Assembly: GCF_039535785.1 (NCBI RefSeq)
Contig: NZ_BAAAXV010000009.1
Span: 930,001 to 994,000 of the forward strand
Length of the DNA stretch: 64,000 nt
Source: Nonomuraea helvata
Lineage (GTDB): Bacteria; Actinomycetota; Actinomycetes; Streptosporangiales; Streptosporangiaceae
Reading direction: 5' to 3'
Shown here: positions 7,641-14,865 of the stretch, piece by piece
How positions within the stretch are numbered: the stretch's first letter is position 1
How the letters are laid out: every line of letters begins with the position of its first letter
Translations under genes and position numbers: made by a program
The notes under the pieces: model-generated
What the model was told of the DNA's origin: nothing
What the model saw: the letters and a program-made list of their open reading frames with translations, nothing else
Database searches by the model: none

Positions 7641-8741
7641 ATGCGTGTGGCGTTGAAGGAATGCGAGTGGGAGGCGACCGGCGAGGATCTGCTGGTGGTC
7701 TTCGACGCTCGCGAGGCGATAACCCTGAGCGATCCGGAAGGCCAGGTGGCCGCGCTCCTGAGCGAGCTGCGCCGGGCCCCGCAGACCGCGGCCGAGCTGA
7801 GCGTCGCCCTCGGCAGACACGGGTTCAGCCTCTCCGAGGAGGACGTCACCGGGGGCCTGAGCGGGCTCGACTCCCTGGGCCTCATCGAGGACGCCGACGG
7901 CAGGACCCTCGGCGACCCGGATGAGGACGAACGCCACTTCTCGAACCTCAGCTTCTACGGCACCTACGCCTCCCTGGACCGCCGCCGCGCCGCGTTCCTC
8001 CGGCCCCTGCGCGAGGCCCACGTCCTGGTGCTCGGCGTCGGCGGAGGCGGCTCCTCCCTGGTGCAGTGCCTGGCCGGCCTCGGCGTCGGCGAGATGACGC
8101 TGGTCGACCAGGACCGCGTCGAACCCCGTAACTTCGCCCGGCAGTTCCTCTACCGGCATGCGGACATCGGCCTGTCCAAGGCCGAGCGCGCGGCCGCGTG
8201 GGTGCGCGACTACGACCCGGGCATCAAGGTCCACCCCGTCGACCGCTGGGTCTCCGCCCCCGAGGACCTCGCCGACCTGGTCCAGGGCGTCGACCTGATC
8301 GCGGGCGGCCTCGACGGCCATCCGCACGCCAACCTCTGGGCGAACGAGGCCGCGGTCCGGGCCGGCATCCCGTACGTGCTGGGAGGCGCCAACCGCAGCC
8401 AACTGATGTACCTCTCCGTGGACCCGGGCCGGACGGCCTGTCTGGCCTGCGACTACGCCGACCGGCCCGCCGAGGACACCTCGGAGGGGATCGCGTACCG
8501 GATCGTGGAGAACATGAAGCTGAGCAACCCGCTCACCGGCCCGATGGCGATGCAGGTCGGCTCGCTGCTCGCCTTCGAGGCGCAGCGGTACCTCACCGGC
8601 TACGAACCGCCCCGCGCGGCCGGGTTCCGGGTCACGCTCGACATGCGCGAGGGACTGGTGCCGGAATGGCAGCCCCTGCCCAAGAACCCGGAGTGCCAGA
8701 TCTGCCGTCTGGCGCCGCCGCGCGAAGGTGACCGCCGGTGA
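7641..8741 (+). CDS. MccB-like E1/ThiF adenylyltransferase with N-terminal peptide clamp
   Basis: A 366-residue enzyme expected to adenylate a peptide carboxylate, as E1, MoeB and MccB proteins do. Residues about 1-95 form a small winged-helix-like domain (ALLSELRRAPQTAAELSVAL ... GLDSLGLIED), like the RRE/peptide clamp of MccB. The E1 Rossmann domain follows, with GVGGGGSS at about 132, acidic LVDQDRVEPRNFARQ (Asp and Arg contacts to ATP) and the NxxR element. Two zinc-type pairs are C267-x2-C270 and C352-x2-C355. I see no catalytic thiolation Cys loop, which fits adenylation rather than ubiquitin-type transfer. ATG 7641 is chosen because GGAGG precedes it by 4 nt; a TTG at 7581 would lie inside the hairpin. 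Confidence 0.85.
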   Translation: MRVALKECEWEATGEDLLVVFDAREAITLSDPEGQVAALLSELRRAPQTAAELSVALGRHGFSLSEEDVTGGLSGLDSLGLIEDADGRTLGDPDEDERHFSNLSFYGTYASLDRRRAAFLRPLREAHVLVLGVGGGGSSLVQCLAGLGVGEMTLVDQDRVEPRNFARQFLYRHADIGLSKAERAAAWVRDYDPGIKVHPVDRWVSAPEDLADLVQGVDLIAGGLDGHPHANLWANEAAVRAGIPYVLGGANRSQLMYLSVDPGRTACLACDYADRPAEDTSEGIAYRIVENMKLSNPLTGPMAMQVGSLLAFEAQRYLTGYEPPRAAGFRVTLDMREGLVPEWQPLPKNPECQICRLAPPREGDRR

Positions 8742-10021
8742 CCACCCCCGGCTCCGCCACGGTCAGGCTCAAGGCGCTCAGCGTCGTTCCCGAGGGCGAT
8801 GACGAGGTGCTGGTGGGCGACCCCGCCACCGGCACGTTCGTGACGATCCCGGCGGTCGGCGGCGTGGTGATCGCCGCCCTCCAGCGGAGAGCGAGCATCG
8901 ATGAGGCGGCGGCCGAGGCCGAGGAGTTCGCCGGCCAGCCGGTCAACGTGCCGTCGTTCGTCGACACCCTCGGTGAGCTCGGCTTCCTGGCCGAGGACGA
9001 CGGCGACGAGGACGCGGGGGACGGCGCCGTGTCGGAACCCGTCCGCACCGCACCCATCCAAGCCCGCCGCTGGATGACGGGCATCCGCCCGGAGGCGGTA
9101 CGCCCCTTCTTCGGCCCCGTGGCCTGGACCTTCTATGCCGCCTGCCTGCTCTACGCGCTGGGCGTCTTCGCCTTCCGGCCCGGTCTGATCCCGGACCCGG
9201 CCGAGGACGCCTTCGCCTTCGACGACACGGGGCTGAGCGCGCTGGCCTGGCTTCCCTTCGTGTGGTTCGCGGCGGCCAGCCACGAGTGCGGCCACTGGCT
9301 CGGCGCGCGGGCTCTCGGCATCCAGACCCGGTTCGGCGTCGACCGCCGCATGTGGATGCTCGTGTTCGAGACGGACCTCACCCAGCTGTGGACGCTCCCC
9401 CGCCGCCGGCGGTACGGCCCGCTGCTGGCGGGGCTGGCCGTGGACTCCGTGCTGCTCGCCGCGCTGCTCACCGGCCGGCTGCTGATCGACACCGGCCTCT
9501 GGTCGCCCCCGGACCTGGTCCGGTCGCTGCTGGCCGCCTGGGTGTTCATCAAGGTCATGCAGATGCTCTGGCAGATCCTGGTCTTCCTGCGTACCGACCT
9601 GTACGCGGTGCTGGTCAACGCCCTGGGCTGCCGCAACCTGTGGCGTGTGAAGTCGCTGATGCTGCGGCAGGCCTTCGGAAGGCTGACGCCGGAGGAAGCC
9701 GAGGAACTGGCCGACTCGACCGAGACCGACCTGCGCGTCGGACGCTGGTTCCGCTGGGTGTGGCTGGCGGGGTTCCTCGGAGTGGCCGCCTGGTTCTGCC
9801 TCCTGCTGCTGCCGGTCTTCGCGGAGGTCCTGCGCTGGACGGCCGACGGGCTCGCCGAGGGTCCTCTGTCCGCCGCGTTCTGGTACCGGCTGCTCTGCGC
9901 GGGCCTGCTGCTGGGCCCCGAGACCCTGGCCCTGTCGCTGGCCGTCAAGGAGTACGCGGGACGGCTCGCCGCCCGCCGGGGCGCGTCGCGTGGCGCGAGC
10001 GGGACCGAGGTCGCGGGCTGA
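8738..10021 (+). CDS. M50-like membrane metalloprotease with PqqD-like N-terminus
   Basis: A 427-residue multipass membrane protein. Residues about 10-85 resemble PqqD/RRE domains (VLVGDPATGTFVTIPAVGGVVIAAL ... FVDTLGELGFLAE). An acidic linker (DDGDEDAGDG) follows, then about six hydrophobic segments. H182-E183-C184-G185-H186 is an HExxH zinc motif inside a predicted membrane segment, as in site-2 proteases (M50) and the putative peptide zinc metalloproteases of RiPP clusters. A third ligand is not obvious. GTG at 8738 overlaps the E1 stop by 4 nt, so the two proteins are translationally coupled. Likely role: cleaving and/or exporting the modified peptide. Confidence 0.75.
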   Translation: MTTPGSATVRLKALSVVPEGDDEVLVGDPATGTFVTIPAVGGVVIAALQRRASIDEAAAEAEEFAGQPVNVPSFVDTLGELGFLAEDDGDEDAGDGAVSEPVRTAPIQARRWMTGIRPEAVRPFFGPVAWTFYAACLLYALGVFAFRPGLIPDPAEDAFAFDDTGLSALAWLPFVWFAAASHECGHWLGARALGIQTRFGVDRRMWMLVFETDLTQLWTLPRRRRYGPLLAGLAVDSVLLAALLTGRLLIDTGLWSPPDLVRSLLAAWVFIKVMQMLWQILVFLRTDLYAVLVNALGCRNLWRVKSLMLRQAFGRLTPEEAEELADSTETDLRVGRWFRWVWLAGFLGVAAWFCLLLLPVFAEVLRWTADGLAEGPLSAAFWYRLLCAGLLLGPETLALSLAVKEYAGRLAARRGASRGASGTEVAG

Positions 10022-10045
10022 TCGATAGGGTCGGGCTCACGAATC

Positions 10046-11056
10046 TCAGGTGAGGATGATCGGGTTGGTGAGGGCCGCCATCTCCCCGCCGGGATGGCGT
10101 ACCTCGATGCGTACGAACGCCGATTCCTCCGCGCTGGTGCGCCACTCCAAGGATCCCGATCCATCGTCGGGCAGCGCTTCGCGGTGCACCTTGCCTCGAT
10201 CGGTGTGAAAGCTGACAGCGCCGGACGGCACCCCCCGTACGTCCACCCGCACCACGGCCGGCGCGCCGGAGGTCTCCAGCCGCTCCCCGATGCCGGCACT
10301 GCGATCACCGGCCGAGACCTCGAACGACAGCGCGACCGTGGCCGATTCGGCGATCCAGCTCCGGCCGGCGCGGATGCCGGCGAGGACCGCTTCGGTGCTC
10401 AGCTCCTCCGCCAGCACGACCGTGTGCGGCGTGCCGATCTGGCCCTCAAGATGGGTGTCGCTGTTGCCTGCGGCCGGCCGCCACCGTCCGCCGTGAATGT
10501 CGCAGGTCAGGTTGCGGCCCCATTCGGCCAGCGCCGACTCGTTGTCCGCGTTCCACGGCAGGCTGGAGGTCCACAGCCCGTTCCACACCTCCACCGCGTC
10601 GAACCCGTCGTACGGGTACATGAAGACGCCTGAGGGGTACGGCGCGTGCGGGTGGGCCGCCACGCAGATCCCACCGGCTTGATGGACCTGATCGAGGTGC
10701 CGCTCTATCACGCCGTCCCGTACGCGGTACCGCCAGTCGATCACCTGACCAGGGCGGATGCCGAGCGCCAGCCAGTGCCCGGTGTGGCTGGTGGCCTCCT
10801 GGCCGATGATCACGAGCAGATCGTCACCGGCGAGCGTGCCCCAGGCGCCGTGCGCGTCGGAGGTGTTGTGCTCGGTGGTCGCGATGAAGTCCAGCCCTGC
10901 CGCGCGGGCACCGGCCGCGAGTTGCTCCGGTGTCAGCTCTCCGCCGTGCGAGAGCTCCGAATGCACATGACAGTCGCCTCGGTACCAGCCACGCCCCCGG
11001 CCCGGCACCCGCTCGGGCGGGAACCGCCGCTCCGCCGTTCCGTGATCCATGACCAT
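10046..11056 (-). CDS. CehA/McbA-family PHP metallohydrolase
   Basis: A 336-residue protein of the PHP superfamily, metal-dependent hydrolases acting on phosphoesters or carbamate esters. The metal-binding motifs are present in order: CHVHSE (His30, His32), TTEHNT, GQEATSHTGHW, AAHPHAP and GNSDTH. This order matches the CehA/McbA group. The C-terminal 90 residues form a beta-rich domain. ATG at 11056 overlaps the stop of the upstream gene by one base (TGATG), implying coupling to it. It is convergent with the peptide operon and I see no reason to include it in that pathway. Substrate unknown. Confidence 0.8.
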   Translation of the reverse strand: MVMDHGTAERRFPPERVPGRGRGWYRGDCHVHSELSHGGELTPEQLAAGARAAGLDFIATTEHNTSDAHGAWGTLAGDDLLVIIGQEATSHTGHWLALGIRPGQVIDWRYRVRDGVIERHLDQVHQAGGICVAAHPHAPYPSGVFMYPYDGFDAVEVWNGLWTSSLPWNADNESALAEWGRNLTCDIHGGRWRPAAGNSDTHLEGQIGTPHTVVLAEELSTEAVLAGIRAGRSWIAESATVALSFEVSAGDRSAGIGERLETSGAPAVVRVDVRGVPSGAVSFHTDRGKVHREALPDDGSGSLEWRTSAEESAFVRIEVRHPGGEMAALTNPIILT

Positions 11057-11469
11057 CAAGGTATTTGGTCAGCCGCGTCGGCCGCTTCGAATACTCGTGT
11101 GGTCGGATCCGGCGCCCCCTCGTCCCTGAGACGGTCTGTGAGGAGGAAGTCGGGCAGTTCGAACGCGGAGGCCTCGCTCAGGAAGAAGGTCCCGCCGACG
11201 AGGCCAGGATCCCAGCCGTGCGCCAGGGCGTGGTCGATGACCTTCCGCACCTCGCCCGGCGTCGGGTAGGAGTTGTCGGTCGCACAGCCCCACGGCAGGA
11301 TCGCCTTCGACAGCAGGTCCGCCTCGAGCACCCGGCTGTTCTTCCCGGCGCCCCAGACGCGCAGGCGCACGCACCTGTGACAGTCGCGGTCACCGGCCAC
11401 GTGGTGGATGTGGCTGGTCCACACGAACTCCCGCCCGTCCGCGAACAGCCTGCGCAGCCTCGCCCGCAC
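11056..11469 (-). CDS. Hypothetical protein
   Basis: A 137-residue soluble protein (RLRRLFADGREFVWTSHIHHV ... CVRLRVWGAGKNSRVLEADL ... SYPTPGEVRKVIDHALAHGWDPG) resembling small conserved actinobacterial proteins of unknown role; I cannot name a function. The GTG start at 11469 has AAGGAGG just upstream. The stop overlaps the start of the metallohydrolase gene by one base. Confidence 0.6.
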   Translation of the reverse strand: MRARLRRLFADGREFVWTSHIHHVAGDRDCHRCVRLRVWGAGKNSRVLEADLLSKAILPWGCATDNSYPTPGEVRKVIDHALAHGWDPGLVGGTFFLSEASAFELPDFLLTDRLRDEGAPDPTTRVFEAADAADQIP

Positions 11470-11503
11470 GCCGCCTCCTTCTCGTCGACTCTGCTTCCCA
11501 GCA

Positions 11504-12916
11504 TCATCGCGCAGCCTCCTGTGTGCGTGCCAGGTCGTAGGCGGCGGCCGACAGGGCGAGGACGATGAAGAGCAGCACCACCATCAGGCCGTGGCGGAAG
11601 GCCACCGGCCAGCCCTGGTTCAGTGCGCCGAAGAACGTCGAGCCGACCGCCGCGATCCCGATGGCCGAGCCCAGGCGCTGGCACGTCTGCAGGACCCCTG
11701 CCGCGCTGCCGCCGCCCGCGGGCGGGACCTCCGACAGGGTGATGGCCTGGTTCGGGGAGATGACCAGGCCGCTGCCCATGCCAGCCACCAGCAGGGGAAG
11801 CGCGGTGGCCAGGCCCACGCCGCCGCCGGGGACCAGGGCGGTGGCGGCCATGGTCGCGGAGATGCCGATGATCACCGTGGTCAGGCCGAGTGCGACCAGG
11901 CGGCGGCCGAGGCGGTTCACCAGCCGGCCGCCGACCACGCTGGCCGAGGCGGAGCCGAGGGCGAACGGGGTGATGGAGAGGCCGGCCTGCAGAGGGTTGT
12001 ATCCCAGGCCGCTCTGCAGGTACAGGGTGAAGATGAAGAAGATCCCCGTGAAGCCGCAGAAGTAGAACAGGGCGATGGCCGAGCCCAGACTGTACGAACG
12101 CTTCCTGAAGAGCGCCAGGTCGACCAGCGACTCACGCCGGTAGAACCGCTCCCACGTCACGAAACCGGCCAGCACCAGGAACGAGAGGGGGATGAGCACC
12201 CATTTGGCGTTCCCCTCCCACTGGTGGCGCTGGATGAAGGGCAGGAGCAGGCCCGCCACGCCGATGCCGAGGAGCAGGACGCCGACCGGGTCCATGCTCT
12301 CCCGCCGCTCCCGACTCGGCATGACGTCAGGCGCGGGCAGCACACGCCAGGCCAGGGGCAGCAGGATCATCCCGATCGGCACGTTCACCAGGAACACCCA
12401 TCGCCACCCGTGATCGGCCCCGAAAGCGGTGACGAGGGCGCCGCCGATCAGCGGGCCCGCGGCAGTGGAGACGCCGATGGTGGCGCCCAGCGCGCCGAAC
12501 GCCCGGCCTCGCTCGTATCCGCTGAACATCTGCTGGATCAGACCCGAGACCTGCGGGTTCAGCATTCCGGCGGCCATGCCCTGCACCAGCCGGGCCGCGA
12601 TCAGCACCTTCGTGTCCCAGGCGAAGCCGCACGCCGCGCTGGACAGCGTGAACAGCACCACGCCCCACATGAAGAGCGTCCTGCGGCTCCTGGCGTCCCC
12701 CAGCCTCCCGGCCGGGACCAGCAGCAGCCCGAACGTCAGGGCATAACCGGACAGCGTCCACTGCAGGCCGTCCTCACTCGCGTGCAGGCTCGCCCGGATC
12801 GACGGCAGCGCCACGTTGACGATGCTCACGTCCAGCCCGGTCATGAACGCCGCCACCAGGCACACCGCCAGCGCGTGTCTGCGCGTGTCCACTCCGGACG
12901 CTCCCATTCGGCTCAT
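11504..12916 (-). CDS. MFS drug:proton antiporter (DHA2, EmrB/QacA-like)
   Basis: A 470-residue integral membrane exporter with about 14 predicted transmembrane segments. The first helix reads ALAVCLVAAFMTGLDVSIVNVALPSI, which contains the DHA2 motif LDxTIVNVALP (here LDVSIVNVALP). Motif A appears as GRLGDARSRRTLF. It probably extrudes small hydrophobic compounds. ATG at 12916 is preferred because AGGAG lies 5 nt upstream; the open frame continues much further only because G+C-rich DNA lacks stops. It is divergent from the permease gene at 12956 with only 39 bp between the starts. It is the nearest exporter to the peptide operon, 1.5 kb away, but no link is shown. Confidence 0.85.
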   Translation of the reverse strand: MSRMGASGVDTRRHALAVCLVAAFMTGLDVSIVNVALPSIRASLHASEDGLQWTLSGYALTFGLLLVPAGRLGDARSRRTLFMWGVVLFTLSSAACGFAWDTKVLIAARLVQGMAAGMLNPQVSGLIQQMFSGYERGRAFGALGATIGVSTAAGPLIGGALVTAFGADHGWRWVFLVNVPIGMILLPLAWRVLPAPDVMPSRERRESMDPVGVLLLGIGVAGLLLPFIQRHQWEGNAKWVLIPLSFLVLAGFVTWERFYRRESLVDLALFRKRSYSLGSAIALFYFCGFTGIFFIFTLYLQSGLGYNPLQAGLSITPFALGSASASVVGGRLVNRLGRRLVALGLTTVIIGISATMAATALVPGGGVGLATALPLLVAGMGSGLVISPNQAITLSEVPPAGGGSAAGVLQTCQRLGSAIGIAAVGSTFFGALNQGWPVAFRHGLMVVLLFIVLALSAAAYDLARTQEAAR

Positions 12917-12955
12917 AGTTCTCCTTTCTGCCCAAAAGACGGGTAACGTCCGGTC

Positions 12956-14365
12956 ATGAATTCGATGACCGTTGAGCAGAACGGCATCAACGCCGTTCCC
13001 GAAGCCGAGCGGCGCGGCCGTCCCGGGGACCTGTTCTGGCCCTGGGCGGGCTCCAACCTCTCCCTGTTCGGCGTCGCGTTCGGGGTGTACATCGTCGGTC
13101 TCGGCCTGGGCGTGGTCCCGGCGATCATCACCGGGACCATCGGGTACGTGCTGTCGTTCCTGCTGGTCGGCCTGGTCGCCATCGGCGGGACACGGTCGGG
13201 CGTGCCGACGATGGCCCTGGGCCGGGCGCCGTTCGGTTACCAGGGGAACAAGCTGCCCGCTGTCTTCTCCTACATCTCGAACGTCGGCTGGGAGATCGTC
13301 CTCGTCACGCTGTCCGCGCAGAGCGGCGCGGCCATCCTCACCCGGCTCGCGCCCGGCATCCCCGCCACGACGGCGACCGCCCTCTGCTTCGCCGTCGCCG
13401 CCGTCGTGGTGGTCGGGGTCGGCGTGTACGGCCACGCCATGATCATGGCGGTGCAGCGGTACCTGACGTACGCGTTCGTCGTGCTGACCGTCGTCTACAT
13501 GGTCCTCATGGCCCCGAAACTCGGCGGGTCGCTGGAGAGCACGGCGGGACCCGGCGGATGGGTGGGCGGGGTCATCTTCGCCATGACGCTGCTGGGGCTG
13601 GGCTGGGTCAACTGCGGCGCCGACTACTCCCGGTACCTGCCCGCGAACTCCCGGCCCAGGTCGGTGGCGCTGTGGACGACGCTGGGCGGCGCGCTGCCGC
13701 CCATGGTGCTGCTCGTGTTCGGCGTGCTGCTGGCGGGCGGCGATCCGAAGCTGGCCGAGGCCGCCGGGGGCGATCCGGTGGGTGCGCTGGCCGGGGCGCT
13801 GCCGACGTGGTTCCTGCTGCCGTACCTGCTGACCGCCATCGGGGGCTTCCTGGCCGGGGCGATCATGGACATCTACTCGTCCGGGCTGTCGATGCTGGCG
13901 CTGGGTGTGCCGATCAGGCGGCACTACGCGGTGCTGATCGACGGCGTCCTCATGGTGCTCGGCGGGTACTACCTGCTGTTCGTGTCCGACAGCTTCCTCG
14001 GCACCTTCCAGGCGTTCCTGGCGATCATCGGCGTGGTGATGGCGGCCTGGGTGGCGATCTTCCTGGTGGACATGTGGCTGCTGCGGGCCGGCGGCCGGTC
14101 ATACGACGAGCGGCTGCTGCGGCCGGGCGCGCCCCCGCTGAACGGGGCCGGGCTGGTGTCGCTGGTCGTGGCGTCGGTCGTGGGGCTCGGGCTCATCACC
14201 TCGGCCGATCCGTACATCGCCAATGTGGTCGGCTTCCTGATGAGCGACGAACTGGAGAAGAGCACGTTCGGGGCGGCGAACATCGGGGTGGTCATCGCTC
14301 TCGTGCTGGCCGGGATCCTGTACTTCCTGATCACGACCTTCATGAGGCGGCGTCGGGGCGCGTGA
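12956..14365 (+). CDS. NCS1-type purine-cytosine permease
   Basis: A 469-residue transporter with about 12 transmembrane helices. Family signatures include DLFWPWAGSNLSLFGVAFG, ALGRAPFGYQGNKLPAVFSYISNVGWEIV in helix 3, and LGLGWVNCGADYSRYLP, typical of nucleobase:cation symporters (purine, cytosine, allantoin). It likely imports a nucleobase or related heterocycle. ATG at 12956 is the start; no strong ribosome binding site is visible. It shares a very short divergent promoter region with the MFS exporter. Confidence 0.85.
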   Translation: MNSMTVEQNGINAVPEAERRGRPGDLFWPWAGSNLSLFGVAFGVYIVGLGLGVVPAIITGTIGYVLSFLLVGLVAIGGTRSGVPTMALGRAPFGYQGNKLPAVFSYISNVGWEIVLVTLSAQSGAAILTRLAPGIPATTATALCFAVAAVVVVGVGVYGHAMIMAVQRYLTYAFVVLTVVYMVLMAPKLGGSLESTAGPGGWVGGVIFAMTLLGLGWVNCGADYSRYLPANSRPRSVALWTTLGGALPPMVLLVFGVLLAGGDPKLAEAAGGDPVGALAGALPTWFLLPYLLTAIGGFLAGAIMDIYSSGLSMLALGVPIRRHYAVLIDGVLMVLGGYYLLFVSDSFLGTFQAFLAIIGVVMAAWVAIFLVDMWLLRAGGRSYDERLLRPGAPPLNGAGLVSLVVASVVGLGLITSADPYIANVVGFLMSDELEKSTFGAANIGVVIALVLAGILYFLITTFMRRRRGA

Positions 14366-14399
14366 CTTCGGGCATGTCCATTGTTACTGTCGGTGAGTA

Positions 14400-14861
14400 A
14401 TGATGGACGTTCCGTCGCGGTTGCTGCGGTGGGCGGTGCACGCCACCGCCTGCGTGCTTCTCGCGATCGCCGTGGTGAGCTCGCTGCGCGAGGGCCGCAC
14501 CGCCGTGGCCCTCGCCGGCGTGCTGCTCGGTCTGGCCTACGCCGCCGGCTGCCTGGCGGTGGTCCGGGCGCGGGGGCCCGTGTGGCTGGGGCTGGTGACG
14601 GCCGGATGGCTGGTGCTCGCCGCGGTGGCGCCGCCGTTCGTCTGGCTGGCGTTCCCGTTGCTCTTCGCGTACCTCGACCTGCTGCCGCTGTGGGCGGCGA
14701 TGTTCGGGGTGGCGGTCGTGACGTCGGCGGCGATCCTGGCGGCGGCCTGGCACACCGGTGAGCTGACCATGCCGCTCGTGGTGGGCCCGGGCTCCGGGGC
14801 CGCCGTGGTGACGCTGCTGGTGCTGGCCTGCAGGGCGCTCGAGGTCGAAGGGCCGGATTAA
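14400..14861 (+). CDS. Membrane protein resembling a sensor-kinase N-terminus without a kinase domain
   Basis: A 153-residue protein with four to five hydrophobic segments (HATACVLLAIAVVSSL; AGVLLGLAYAAGCLAVV; PVWLGLVTAGWLVLAAV; FVWLAFPLLFAYLDLLPLWAAMFG; LVVGPGSGAAVVTLLVLACRALE). The arrangement resembles the membrane input region of NarL-type sensor histidine kinases. However, the gene stops where the H-box should begin, and no kinase frame follows. It is either a truncated kinase or a stand-alone membrane protein. Tandem ATG codons at 14400 and 14403 are possible starts. It ends 4 nt before the convergent alkyl sulfatase gene. Confidence 0.55.
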   Translation: MMDVPSRLLRWAVHATACVLLAIAVVSSLREGRTAVALAGVLLGLAYAAGCLAVVRARGPVWLGLVTAGWLVLAAVAPPFVWLAFPLLFAYLDLLPLWAAMFGVAVVTSAAILAAAWHTGELTMPLVVGPGSGAAVVTLLVLACRALEVEGPD

Positions 14862-14865
14862 CAGT

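Noticed and set aside
10046..12916. The PHP metallohydrolase, the small hypothetical gene and the MFS exporter as part of the peptide cluster
   Set aside because: They are on the opposite strand, convergent with the peptide operon, and no family link supports a shared pathway. Proximity alone is not enough.
11504..13924. An 806-codon frame extending the MFS exporter upstream
   Set aside because: The upstream part is antisense to the NCS1 permease and has Arg/His/Gln-rich composition. ATG 12916 with AGGAG is the proper start.
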